Assembly: GCA_964655935.1 (NCBI GenBank)
Contig: CAZZNY010000001.1
Span: forward strand, 744,001-808,000
DNA length: 64,000 bases
Source of the DNA: CAZZNY01 sp964655935
GTDB lineage: Bacteria; Patescibacteriota; Gracilibacteria; BD1-5; UBA2023
Reading direction: 5' to 3'
The position numbers and the translations under genes are program-made. A model generated the notes under the pieces. That model was not told the origin of the DNA. It made no database searches and saw only the letters and a program-made list of their open reading frames with translations. Positions within the stretch are counted from its first letter, which is position 1. Each line of letters opens with the position of its first letter. Positions 50,394-60,695 of the stretch are shown here, piece by piece.

Positions 50394-52382
50394 TTATGCA
50401 TTTGGATTTGTGGTAATTACTTTTTCTTCGAAGTATGATGCGAGTACCTGGATTCCGACATGTTCAGTACCAGCAAAGAAGAGTCCTTGTCAGACCGCAC
50501 TGTTCAGTAAGATATACTTTTCCTGTTCCGTCAGTTTAAAGATTCATTGAAGCACATCGATCGATGCGGTTGATTGTTTGAGAAGAAGCTGAATTGAAGA
50601 GTTTGTAACGATTGCTTTTCCATGCTGAGATTGCATAAAATCTTCGACATCCTGAGTGATCGTCGTGACTCCGAGATTATATTTACGAGCACGCTTTACG
50701 AGACCAAAGAGGAACTTCGCACTATCTTCATGCTGCATAATATTCCATGCTTCATCAATAACGAGCACTCGTTTTTTGTTCGAACTTCGAACAATGTTCC
50801 AAATATAATTCAGGAGAACGTACATCGCGACCGGACGAAGAACATCATCGAGATCTCGCACTGAGAAGACCTGAAGCCCTTCAGAAAGATCGATGTTTGT
50901 CGGTTCTGAGAAAATTCCTTTGAAAATACCATGAACATATTTTTCGAGTCGTTCAGTGATCCCCTTTCATCCATCCATCGTTTCAAGAACTGAATAGAGA
51001 TCTTTCATAATCGGAATTTCTTTTCCGACCACATGATCATCATCCATCGTGATTCCCTTGAGAGAATAGGTAGTAATAATCGCTTTTTCGAGGATTGCTT
51101 CTTCGCTTGGAGTAAGTTTTCCGAGCATGAGTCGCATCAGACCGATAAGATTCACGACTGCACCACGGAGAAGATCTCCTGGTTTTGCTTCGTAATCCTT
51201 CATTGCAAGTGGTAGATCAAACGGATTTAAGCGTTGATTTGAGTTCAGATTGATATTCAAGTAGCTTCCGCCGACCGTATCGACGAGCGCTTTGTATTCA
51301 TTTTCAGGATCGATGACGATCACATCAGTTCCGAGCATGAGACTTCGAAGGATTTCAAGCTTGACTGCAAACGATTTACCTCAACCTGATTTCGCGAAGA
51401 CGACCATATTCGCATTTTCAGTGCGGAATCGATCAAAGATAATAAGCGAATTATTATGTGTGTTGATTCCATAGAGAATTCCATCATCCTGAGAAAGACT
51501 CGAAGAAGTGAATGGAAAGGTCGTAGAAAGACCCTTTGTTGAGATATTTCGGAATACTCCGACCTCATCTTTCGCGAATGGTCCAGTCGCTATAAGTCCT
51601 TGTTCGCTTCGTAAGAAAGCCTGTTTTGTAAGGATGTTTCGTCCTGAAAGCATACTCTCAAGATTGTTCGCGAGTTTTTTGAGTGCATCTTCATTCTCGG
51701 CGTAGATCGTGATATAGATAGCGAAATGAAAATATCGTTCCTGACCACGAGTAAGCGCTGCCCGAAGTTCTTCGACATCCTGAATCTGAGCATCAAGGCC
51801 TGGATCGGAAATAAGCCCCTTATCTGCATTGATGGATCGAGAAGAATACAACTCTGTGAGTCGTTTTCGAAGGTATTTCATGACATGTGCCGACTCTACC
51901 GGGTAGATATACATCGACATATCGAACTTGATATCCCAGTTAATGAGGGGAGAAAGCCAGTTTCACTCAAGAAAATCTGGATATGCATACGTAAAAAATG
52001 TACGCGCATAAACATCTCCGATTTGAACCTTGGTCGCATCCACCTTCATCATAGAAGGCGCGATTGCATCCTTGATAAAAGCGATGGCTTCACGATAATC
52101 TTTTTCTCCTTGTCGAAGAGCATCCGCTTCTTCTTTAGTAAGTTTTTTATTTTCATCCACTACATCTACTTTTGAATCTTCCAGTTTTTCTACTTCTGAC
52201 TCTTTCTTTGATTTTGTTTTCTTTTCTTCCACTTTTATTTCCTCTGGAATCACTTCTGGAACTTTTTCAGCGAGTATTTCCTCTTTTAGAATCGATGAAA
52301 TAGACACAATTTCTTTTTCGTATCCTTCTGCATCTCCGGTATAATTTTTTGAGATAAGTTCGAGTAAAGCGTTATCTGCCAT
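50394..52382 (-). CDS. VirB4/TraC-type secretion ATPase
   Basis: VirB4-family ATPases energise type IV secretion or related DNA/protein translocation machines at the inner membrane. The 662-residue frame has a charged N-terminal ~90 residues and a VirB4 N-domain (about 100-310, with LRAALTRGQERYFHFAIYITIYA). Walker A, AKSGGGKSF (residues ~330-338, the second Gly being UGA), and Walker B, RVLVIDEAWNIM, follow, with TTITQDVEDFM and NSSIQLLLKQ after that. No other T4SS components are next to it in the window. Such orphan-looking virB4 genes occur in small-genome candidate phyla, where pili or surface appendages are suspected. Confidence 0.9.
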
Positions 52383-52535
52383 AAAAAAAGTTACAAATTA
52401 TGGATTGAAAAATGTATAGATAGTGTTTTCCATCTCTTAAATTCAGCGTATTTTATCTGAAGAACACTACTTTCCAAAGTATTTTTTGTTGACAAGATAA
52501 AAAATGCTTTGTTGGTACATTTAAAACAATTAATC

Positions 52536-53708
52536 TTATACACCTTGTCTATAATTCCAATTCCATTCAGTGATAAATTCTGCTGAAATCTCCGATGATA
52601 CATTCTGTTCGATAATTTCGTCTCATTTATAATGCATAACGATGAGTGTAATGTCATCAAATTGACGATGATTATATCCCATAAACTTCGAAAGCTCGAT
52701 CGTGATATGATTAAAAACACCTTGTGCTGTTTTTAATGGAGTCGCTTCCACTGTTTCGACGAGTCGATCTATCCCAAACATGGTAGAATTCTGAGCGGCG
52801 GAGTGACGTGCTTCAGTAATACCATCAGTATAGAGAACAATAACATCTCCTGGTTCGATATCGATCTGCATTTCTTTTACGACTTTTGAGATATTTTTTG
52901 TCATACCGAGAGCGATTCCTCCAGATTTTACTTTAAACGCTTTTTTCTGATTCTTTTTGTAGACAATAAGATATTCATGTCCCGCACCCGTCATATACAT
53001 TTTTCGTTCTTTTTCATTCCATCGAACCAAAAGTAACGTCATCAGCATATTTGAGACTACTCGTGGCTTTAGAATCTCATTCGTATCGGCAAGAATCTCG
53101 GCACCACTTACGAGTACTTTTGAAAAGGCAGAAATAAGCGCGTTTACGATCATCATAACGAATCCTGAAGCTACCCCATGACCAGTAACATCTCCAAGAT
53201 ACACGAAGTGATTATCTCCTCGCTGGATAATATCATAACTATCTCCTCCAACCTCTGACGCGCTTTTTGAATTTGCGACGATATCCATCGATGAAAGGCT
53301 CACGTGAGTTTTTGAAAGAATATGTTTTTGGATTTCAGCCGCGAGCTCTACCTCACTTCGAAGTACTTTTCCACTCTGAAGCTCTTCTTTAAAGTTTTTT
53401 AGAATTTCTAAGCTTTTATTAAAAAATCCAATAATAAAGCGCATTTCAGGATTTCGTGAGATCAATGCGAGTTGAGAACCTTTTTTTCCTCCAGTCAGAA
53501 AGAGTGCAATCTCTTTCTTGAGGCGATTGATCGGAGAAATAAGTGTCGTATAAGCTACGATAAATATCGCGAGAAGCTGGAGCGAGAGAACGGTCATTAC
53601 GATCCAAAAGTGTTCTACGATAAATAATTTAAAATAGATACTTCCGGCAATATCTCATCCGATAAATATCAAAACTAACCAAAGTAATATATAACGATAA
53701 ATAAACAT
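52536..53708 (-). CDS. Membrane PP2C-type (SpoIIE/RsbU) serine phosphatase
   Basis: A 390-residue protein with two N-terminal membrane helices (IYRYILLWLVLIFIGGDIAG; IVMTVLSLQLLAIFIVAYTTL), a short linker and a SpoIIE catalytic domain. The latter has LAAEIQKHIL, SASEVGGDSYDII, LGDVTGHGVASGFVM, TGAGHEYLIVY, GDVIVLYTDGITEARH and FDDITLIVMHY, the metal-binding aspartates all being present. SpoIIE/RsbU phosphatases commonly reset anti-sigma-factor antagonists. Three TGA codons are glycine. No partner switch proteins are adjacent. Confidence 0.92.
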
Positions 53709-53929
53709 TTTTAGTATAAATAATAATACAATAATCCAAATATCGTGAGTAGGATATCATATTGTTTTTTATTTTGCAAAAAAGTACCATCCAACGTCTA
53801 AAGAAAAAACCTGAAAAAGAAGAAATAAATTTGCAATAGGTATTTTTGATGTATAATGCTTATGTCCATTTGTATATATTTAGTATATATTTATGGATTT
53901 GTATTTTACATTATTATTTTAGTCGTACT

Positions 53930-54388
53930 ATGAATAGTCTGAATAAAGTCCAGCTCATCGGTAATCTCACCGCTGAACCAGAGGTAAAACAAACCCCGAA
54001 TGGACAATTTGTCGCTAACTTTACTATCGCTACGAACCGTCAATGGAGAGATAGTGCAGGAATGGAGCAGAAACAAACTGAATTTCACCCGATCGTCGTA
54101 TGGGGAAAACTCGCTGAGATCTGCCAATCCTATGTAAAAAAAGGTCATAAAATCTATATCGAAGGCCGTCTCCAGACTCGAAGTTGGGATGATCCATCAG
54201 GACAAAAACGATACAAGACAGAGGTTGTAGCTGACAATATCATTATGCTCACACCAAAAGGAGGAGAAAATGATTTCGGTGGAGAAATGTCCACAGAAGA
54301 TGCACCAGCAAACTTCTCACCATCAAAAAGCAAGAAATCTACTCCGAAAGCAGAAGAAGAGATTTCTATCGAAGATATTCCGTTTTAG
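53930..54388 (+). CDS. ssb: Single-stranded DNA-binding protein
   Basis: SSB coats single-stranded DNA in replication, repair and recombination. The 152-residue protein has the OB-fold start MNSLNKVQLIGNLTAEPEVKQTPNG, WRDSAGMEQKQTEFHPIVVWGKLAEICQSYVKKG and GRLQTRSWDDPSGQKRYKTEVVADNI. A disordered linker ends in the acidic tip ISIEDIPF that recruits partner proteins. ATG 53930 gives the family start; an in-frame upstream ATG at 53846 would add an unlikely hydrophobic segment. The gene uses no TGA. Confidence 0.96.
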   Translation: MNSLNKVQLIGNLTAEPEVKQTPNGQFVANFTIATNRQWRDSAGMEQKQTEFHPIVVWGKLAEICQSYVKKGHKIYIEGRLQTRSWDDPSGQKRYKTEVVADNIIMLTPKGGENDFGGEMSTEDAPANFSPSKSKKSTPKAEEEISIEDIPF

Positions 54389-54397
54389 TCTGAAACA

Positions 54398-54437
54398 TCA
54401 AAAAAATATCTCCACAATGTGGAGATATTTTTTTGAT
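54398..54437. terminator. Bidirectional terminator
   Basis: AAAAAAATATCTCCAC-aat-GTGGAGATATTTTTTT between ssb and the convergent methyltransferase gene. Confidence 0.85.
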
Positions 54438-55274
54438 TTATTTTTTTATAATGGCGTAAGTAACGCAATTAACTGGTATATTATCATCTATAACTCGTGT
54501 TTCCCAGCGTTCCAATATTATTCTATACATCTCATCTAGCCATCAACGTATCAATCCTATATCAAGTCGAGAATTATTTTTTGCTTTTGCCAACATTCTT
54601 TTGTAAAGATTAACATCCATTGCAAATCCTGTTTTTTCAAATGTTCTTACTAATGAATTATCTCTAAGAAGCAAATTCATTTTTTCGGTTGTAGGAAAGT
54701 ATGGAAAATCATTTCTACCTTCGATCTGACCAATGGTCTGTTCAATATAATTTCCAAGTTCACAAAACCTTTCTCCAGAAAGAAAATGATCCTGAATCAA
54801 TAATAATCCTCAACTCTTTAATACGCGAAGGGATTCTGAAAGCGCCGCATTCCAATCATCTTTTTCTAGATTATTAAATCCATACCTCGCTGTAATGAGA
54901 TTGAATGTTTCATCCATGAAAGGTATTTTCCTCACATCAGCATTCACTACATTTCTTGTAATTTGCGAAAGAGTTACATGTGTACGTATATTTACTTTTG
55001 TATTTAATTCTTGTACCATTTTGGCAGCAAAATCAGAATAGATTACTTCTCATTCCAGATTATATAGACGAAAATAGTCAGCCACCATATCACCAACTGT
55101 TCCAGTTCAAGAAAATAAATCCAAAGCTTTCACTGAAGAAAGAGAAGAAACAAGATATTCTCTTAGATAGAAAAAAATATGTTCCGCTGATTTAGGATGA
55201 CCAAAAACTTCAGTCCATTCCTTGAGATATTCGACGGTGCGAATATCTCCTTGGTTTGATTGCTTATTAGCCAT
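54438..55274 (-). CDS. SAM-dependent methyltransferase, UbiE-like
   Basis: A 278-residue class I methyltransferase. SAM motif I is VKALDLFSGTGTVGDMVADYF (about 50-70), followed by acidic VIYSDFAAKMVQEL, post-I VVNADVRKIPFMDETFNLITARYGFNNL and SLRVLKSGGLLLIQD. This pattern is typical of UbiE/methyltransferase-11 family enzymes. The C-terminal ~90 residues form a substrate-binding helical part (EQTIGQIEGRNDFPYFPTTEKMN). Four or more TGA codons are glycine. Substrate unknown; no quinone genes are nearby. Confidence 0.85.
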
Positions 55275-55318
55275 TCTAAAAAATTACAAATAGAATTATA
55301 TGAATTCTCAAATAAATA

Positions 55319-55456
55319 TTATTTCTTCTCCTTCATTTCATCTTTATAATCCTCAGGCTTATAATTTTTATCCTGAAGCGTCGGAGATTCGATAGAATCC
55401 GGAAGCAAGAGACGAAGTCACCACTTAATAACCCGAACGAAAATATTGTTGCTCAT
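55319..55456 (-). CDS. Small protein, 45 aa
   Basis: MSNNIFVRVIKWGLRLLLPDSIESPTLQDKNYKPEDYKDEMKEKK: an amphipathic N-terminal helix with one TGA-coded Gly and a charged tail. It lies between the 135-aa membrane protein and the methyltransferase on the same strand. No family recognised. Confidence 0.45.
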
Positions 55457-55460
55457 TTTT

Positions 55461-55497
55461 ATTAGTAATTAGTAATTATTAATTCGTAATTAGTATT
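55461..55497. repeat. Low-complexity TAATTAGTAATTA repeat
   Basis: Tandem imperfect copies of TAATTAGTAATT, similar in style to repeats at 55911 and inside rsmA. Confidence 0.6.
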
Positions 55498-55905
55498 TTA
55501 GTCTCTCACATCGATCCTAAAAATATAATAGATCCATTTCTGAGGATTATTCATTCATTGTGTCGCACTTACAGTCTTTTCCGTACCAAGCATCTGTCGC
55601 TCGATATCGATTTTTTTATATGCTTCGACATCTTCTTTACTTACGAGAAACACTACCTCTTCGCCGGGATTTTTCCGATTTTGGGATGTTTTAGAGGTTT
55701 TATCAAGAAACGCATTCGTATTGATGTGCGCAAGATAATCTCGCTTTTCTGATATGATACTTTCAAGCTTTTTATTATCATCCGTAAGTCAAAGCATATA
55801 CGAATTTACTTGAAAATCTCGATATTTATACAGAACAATCAAATAAATAAGGTACACCACGACAAGCACGAGACCAAACAGTATATATTGTGATTTTGAA
55901 CGCAC
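55498..55905 (-). CDS. Single-pass membrane protein, 135 aa
   Basis: From a GTG start at 55905: a signal-anchor helix (QYILFGLVLVVVYLIYLIVLY) is followed by a soluble part with LTDDNKKLESIISEKRDYLAHI (helical) and VVFLVSKEDVEAYKKIDIERQ. It ends QKWIYYIFRIDVRD. Two TGA codons are glycine. The GTG start is chosen because no ATG precedes the helix. Function unknown. Confidence 0.6.
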
Positions 55906-55910
55906 AGGAA

Positions 55911-55941
55911 AATTACGAATTACGAATTACAATTACGAATC
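55911..55941. repeat. ATTACGA short tandem repeat
   Basis: Four imperfect copies of AATTACGA(ATTACG) directly upstream of the 55.9-kb gene. Confidence 0.65.
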
Positions 55942-56068
55942 TATTAAAATTTACGAAAGGTTAAAAAAACAAAACAAAAACCATAAACTACAAACCACTT
56001 GCTACTTCTTTCTTTTTTGATACAATATCCAAAATTTGATTTTTTGCCACTTTTTTCTTTTCTTTTCT

Positions 56069-57433
56069 ATGAAAAAATTATTTTCTTGGGTAAAAAAACA
56101 CTTTGTTACCCTTCTCATCATTCTCCTTGCCATTATTATTGCAGGAACTCTTTTTTTCGAAACTTCAGATACTCCACCTGAACTCTATGCAACTCAAGAC
56201 ACGATACTAAAAGTAACCGAGGGGCAGGCTACCCTCATTCATGATGATAAAAAAATATTAGAATCTTGAGAAAGTGCCCCTATTGTCATGAATGACAAAA
56301 TCACCACTTTCCCCTCTTCACGAGCCACGATATTTTGGGCGGACGGATCTGTTACACGGCTTGGAGAAAATACCACCCTTACGATTACTACCCTTTCCGT
56401 CTCGAAAGATCTTTCTTCTATTCAGATCAAATTCGATACTGAATCTGGAAAAACTTGGTCAAATGTCATTCGTTCACTCCTTCCAGATTCGTTTTTCGAA
56501 CAAACCTATGATAAAGGAAACTATGTTGCGACGGTTCGCGGTACGGTATTCGAAGTAAATATCGATAAAAATTATGTCAAATCCATTCATCATGGAGTAG
56601 GAATCAAAAATCTGAGTACACAAGACACCACGGAAGTTTTACAGGGAATGAGTGTGAATGCAAAAAACTGGGATCAAATGGCTCAAGAATTACTTGATAC
56701 TGCCTGGGAAAACTTTAATGAGTCCGAGGATAAGAAATATCTCGATGAACAACTGAAAAAAGTTGGAGACACACTCGCTGGTTATATAAAAGAACAAGAA
56801 TGATGGCCGAGCTGGAAAAAAAGAATCAGCTCACTTATCACACAAAAACAAGATGTAGATGCTGTTCTTTCTGATATAGTGGTCGATAGTAATGCTGATA
56901 AAACTAAGGAACTTACTGAACTCGTGGAAAAAGCAAACACTCCAGAAAAACGACTCGCGGTAAATACTCGACTTCTCGCATATTATCAAGTTACGAGTCT
57001 CCTCCCGAACTCAGAGACCACCATAGCGCTCCGAGAGACTCTTCGAACTCTTATCATAAAAACATCTGCAGAATCACAGAAAGCAAAATTTGAAGACACC
57101 TTCACACAAGTTACTTTCAATGACTATGTCGATGCGGTACAATGAGGATTTGGAGAAAAGGCTGAAGAACTGAAGAAATCTTTCGAGCAAAAAGCAGAAG
57201 AAAAAGGTATAAAAATACCAGCATGGGAAGAACTCAAAAAGCGGTCCAGTAACCTCACTCCGGAAGACGCCCTCAAACGAATCGAACAAGACGCGAAAAA
57301 CCTTCTCAACAACATTCCAAGTGCTTCAGAACTCGCTCCAGAAGTACAGAAGAATCTTGATGAAGTTGCTGAAAAAGCGGGAAATTTTATAGAAAACCTC
57401 TGAAATACTTCGATGCAAGATCTTATCAAATAA
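56069..57433 (+). CDS. Membrane-anchored FecR-domain protein
   Basis: A 454-residue protein with a signal anchor (KKHFVTLLIILLAIIIAGTLFF), a FecR domain (about 45-190) and a helical C-terminal half. The FecR core is visible: GESAPIVMNDKITTFPSSRATIFWADGSVTRLGENTTL and VATVRGTVFEVN. FecR domains occur in outer sensor proteins and in proteins paired with CHASE2-containing cyclases. Here the next gene, 30 nt downstream, is exactly such a cyclase, so the two probably form one signalling unit. Five TGA codons are glycine. Confidence 0.85.
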
Positions 57434-57463
57434 ATAAGGTATTTTTTCTATAATCTTCCTATT

Positions 57464-59578
57464 ATGATGCACAAAAGACTCTCGACCAATATCCTCAAAA
57501 ACAAATTTCTTATCGCATCGATTATCACTTTCGCGGTTCTCATTCTTTTGTTTTTTCTTGAGCTTACTTTCGGGAATTTCTTCGCACAGATTGATCTTTA
57601 CCTTCAAAATATTTTCTATAGAAGCGGTTATTCGAGAAATGTTCCCGTATCGAATAATATTCTCGTGGTTACTCTTGATGATGCTACTCTACAAGATAAA
57701 GAAAAAGGGGGGCTTTGACGCTGGCAAGATTTTTCTCGTGCCTACTATGCACAAGTTATAACAAATCTCAAAAGAGATGGAGCTGCTGTCATCGGACTAG
57801 ATGTGCTTTTCTCAGAAAAATCAAACCCAAAAAATGATGAAATTCTTGCAGAATCTTTTAAACAAGCCTGAAATCTCGTCTCTGGGTTTTCAAAAAAATC
57901 TGGAAAGACTGATTCTCTTTTTCCTCTCGAACCACTCAAAAATAATGCGAATCGAATCGGCTTCTTTAATCCGAACATCAGTGGAATCAACTATAATGTA
58001 TATAGTATTGCCCCTTTCACGATAGTAAATAATATGTATTATGAACCTTTCTGACTCAGTGTTCTCCGAGCTTATTATGACAATCTAACAAGCACAAAAA
58101 CAATTCCTCAAAAACAAGATTTTCAATCATCTTTTTATGCTTTTTATCCAAAAAAAGGAATTACCATTCCTTATACGAAAAATGATCGTGGACAAAACGT
58201 AGTCGGAAGTAACGACCGCGAGATTTTGATCCGCTATACTCCAGAGCAAGGACGATTTAAAACGCTTTCGTTTGTCGACATCTATCACGATCGCTATGAC
58301 AAATCCCAGATTCAGGATTCGATCGTACTTATCGGTGCTACTGCTACCGCTCTAAAAGATGAATTCCTTACTCCGGTAGGAAACATCTCCGGAGTCTACG
58401 TCCATGCAAATCTCATCAACACAGTTCTTACCAAAAATTATCTTCAGTATCTTACCATCGATAAAGAAATTCTCGTTCTTATTTGCTTTACGTTTCTCAT
58501 CACCCTTCTCGGGGTCTATACAAAAAATAAATTCTACATCATTTTTTCTGCGATTATTATCTCTATCTGATATTTTTTACTGTATCGTATTTTATTTTAT
58601 TCTGGAAGAATTTTCGCTTATCCAACGTTGTTTTTCGCTACTATTTTCGCCTCTTTTACACTCATCAATATCTACAGATACATCTATGAAGACAAAGGAA
58701 AACGGCTTTTAAAAAACGCACTTTCTCAGTATCTCGCGGAAGATCTCGTCGTCAATGTACTCAATAATTATGAAGAGGTAAAACTCGGAGGAACAAAGAA
58801 AGAAATTACAACATTCTTTTCTGATATCGAGGGCTTTACGACACTTTCTGAAAATATGGATCCGGAAGAGCTTGTACGATTCTTGAGTTTGTATCTTAAA
58901 GATACTTCAGACATTATCATGCACCATCATGGATTTATCAATAAATATGAGGGAGATGCGATCATGGCACTCTGGTGAGCTCTCACGGATGATATCGAAC
59001 AGTCGCTCTATGCTTGTCGAGCTGCCCTCGAGCAACAGGAAAAGATTATCTATCTCAATACCATCTATAAAGAAAAATTCTGAATTACTATCAATGTACG
59101 AATGGGGATCAGTCGGGGTCAGGCGGTCGTCGGAAATATCGGAAGTCTCGGAAAGAAGATTGAATTCACAGCGCTCGGCGATACAGTCAATACTGCTGCT
59201 CGACTTGAAACCATCAATAAGGCATATAAGACGAACATTTGTGTAAGTGAACTCGTCTACGAATATACAAAAAATGATTATGTATACCGTCAGCTCGATA
59301 ATATCCGTGTCAAAGGAAAGGATAATGCACTCAAAATCTATGAGCTCGTCGGAGCAAATGGATCAGTTCCGAGAGAACGGATTGATTTGATTCATACATT
59401 TGAGAAAAACCTTAAACTCTATTTTGAAGGAAAATTCGAACAAGCACGCGATGGATTCTATTCGCTTCTCGTAGACACAGGAGATAAAACTTCTCAGATC
59501 TTCGCAGCACGATGCGAATCTCTCATAGCAGAACCGCCTAAAGACTGGAATGGAACCTGGACGGCAACGGAGAAATAA
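57464..59578 (+). CDS. CHASE2-domain class III adenylate/guanylate cyclase
   Basis: A 704-residue membrane protein. One N-terminal helix is followed by an extracytoplasmic CHASE2 sensor domain (about 45-340; VSNNILVVTLDDATLQD, GAAVIGLDVLFSE, DSIVLIGATATALKDEFLTPVG, SGVYVHANLINTVLT). Three C-terminal membrane helices then lead to a class III cyclase domain (about 430-620). The cyclase has metal-binding FFSDIEGFTTLSENM, INKYEGDAIMALWG, and the ribose/transition-state region TALGDTVNTAARLE. A ~80-residue TPR-like tail ends the protein. It likely makes cAMP in response to an external signal. At least seven TGA codons are glycine. Confidence 0.93.
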
Positions 59579-59580
59579 GA

Positions 59581-59662
59581 GAATAGTCGAAGGTCTGTAA
59601 AGTTCATAAAGTCTATAAAGTCGACAGTGGCACGTCATCCTGAACTTGTTTCAGGATCCCCC
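59581..59662 (-). repeat. ACTTTATAG repeat plus REP-like palindrome
   Basis: Reverse-orientation GTCTGTAAAGTTCATAAAGT and TCTATAAAGTCGAC, then CGTCATCCTGAA-cttgt-TTCAGGATCC (59634-59659), the same REP type as at 34554 in inverted orientation. Confidence 0.75.
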
Positions 59663-59771
59663 GAGAGCAGAATCTCACCTGAAAACCATTTACAACCTAC
59701 CACCAACTATATACCAAACTTGGCTTAAATAAGGGATTATGAAAAATCTCTTATTTTTTTATGCCAAATTT

Positions 59772-59800
59772 TTGACAAATAATGATTTATAGTGTTTAAT
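59772..59800 (+). promoter_or_regulatory. Promoter of the 59.8-kb RNA candidate
   Basis: TTGACA, 17-nt spacer, TTTAAT; start expected near 59807. Confidence 0.65.
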
Positions 59801-59806
59801 ATCTTT

Positions 59807-60080
59807 GTCACTGCTTAAGAAGGTCTGCCATCAGACCGTACAAAAAACAAAATCATCCAAAACAAAAATAAATGTTTTGAACCAAATGATAATTGTATGA
59901 GGTCTTATACGCTCGACGTACTAAGCCTCTCACAAACGTGCCGGTAATTCACGCTAAAAATACCGAAATGCAGTGATTAAACCGCCGGAGATGGCTTCTC
60001 GGTCGGAAAACTAAAAATGGGTCTCTCCATAGGCAGTATTTGATATACATTTATGCCTCGTTATGGAGAGATCCTTTTGT
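59807..60080 (+). ncRNA. Structured RNA candidate, ~270 nt
   Basis: Between a promoter and a strong terminator there is no credible protein. The RNA has a GGTCTG-ccat-CAGACC hairpin near its 5' end (59822-59837), CGGTA...TACCG (about 59942-59965), a CCGCCGG/TCGG arm (about 59983-60006), and a 13-bp terminator stem GGGTCTCTCCATA / TATGGAGAGATCC (60019-60074) that encloses GGCA...TGCC and is followed by TTTTGTT. No family signature was recognised. The next downstream gene is convergent, so it is not a simple leader. Confidence 0.55.
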
Positions 60081-60104
60081 TATTATACTGAGTGAAAAAT
60101 TGGA

Positions 60105-60134
60105 AAGGACCCGTCTGACAGACGGGTCCTTTTC
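60105..60134 (-). terminator. Terminator of the 60.2-kb gene
   Basis: AAAGGACCCGTCTG-tCAGACGGGTCCTTT, near-perfect palindrome about 35 nt past the stop. Confidence 0.9.
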
Positions 60135-60169
60135 GACTTGCGCTCCCCATCTTGTAATGGGGTGGGATG

Positions 60170-60424
60170 TTAAGCGGCCGCCAACTCAATGACGCGGCGC
60201 TTGCCGTAGGAGGGACGATATGCCACCTCTACCTTCTCCACCTGCTTGTCGCGGGGAAAGAACTTGACCTCGCCTTCCCGCCAGGGATCGGAGAGATCAA
60301 CGCTCATGAAGGCGATTCCAGCCACAGTCTGGGGCTCGATGCGCTTATAGTGCACCCCTTTGATGAGCGCGAGCTCACCAAAAGAAAGCTTACCAGCCTG
60401 GGTCTTGCTACTACGATGACTCAT
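60170..60424 (-). CDS. Hypothetical protein, 84 aa, standard-codon island
   Basis: MSHRSSKTQAGKLSFGELALIKGVHYKRI begins a small basic protein; the core IEPQTVAGIAFMSVDLSDPWREGEVKFFPRDKQVEKVEV looks like a compact beta fold. No family is recognised. It is GC-rich, uses GGC/GGG/GGA glycine codons only, and ends in TAA. An AGGAG Shine-Dalgarno, a consensus-like promoter and a leader hairpin precede it; a GC-rich terminator follows. An in-frame upstream ATG (60445) lies before the Shine-Dalgarno and is unlikely. Likely horizontally acquired. Confidence 0.75.
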   Translation of the reverse strand: MSHRSSKTQAGKLSFGELALIKGVHYKRIEPQTVAGIAFMSVDLSDPWREGEVKFFPRDKQVEKVEVAYRPSYGKRRVIELAAA

Positions 60425-60507
60425 AGAAACTCCTATTTGGCGCAAAACCTTTTCTATCGACCTGCGACAGAAAAAAGCTGCGCAGGTTATTGGAATGGTT
60501 ACATCGT

Positions 60508-60535
60508 TTTATATTGATTTTCATCACTTTGTCAA
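60508..60535 (-). promoter_or_regulatory. Promoter of the 60.2-kb gene
   Basis: Reverse strand TTGACA (60535-60530), 16-nt spacer, TATAAA (60513-60508). The ~75-nt leader holds a CCTGCG...CGCAGG hairpin (about 60464-60489). Confidence 0.7.
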
Positions 60536-60633
60536 AAGTATTTTACAAAAGCCAATTGACGGGCAAAAAATTCTATTTTTACATTAAATATAATGTAATA
60601 TTCTTTTTAAATGACTGATCTGTAAATATTTTT

Positions 60634-60664
60634 TTGACAAACCAAATTAATTCTTTATTATAAA
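60634..60664 (+). promoter_or_regulatory. Promoter of the 60.7-kb gene
   Basis: TTGACA and TATAAA separated by 19 nt (or TTATAA at 18). A CCGG-tatat-CCGG hairpin and a CGGAG Shine-Dalgarno lie between it and the ATG at 60696. Confidence 0.6.
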
Positions 60665-60695
60665 AAGTACACCGGTATATCCGGACGGAGATGCA

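Noticed and set aside
55461..55941. CRISPR or tandem-repeat locus upstream of the FecR gene
   Set aside because: The repeats are short AT-rich simple repeats without uniform spacers.
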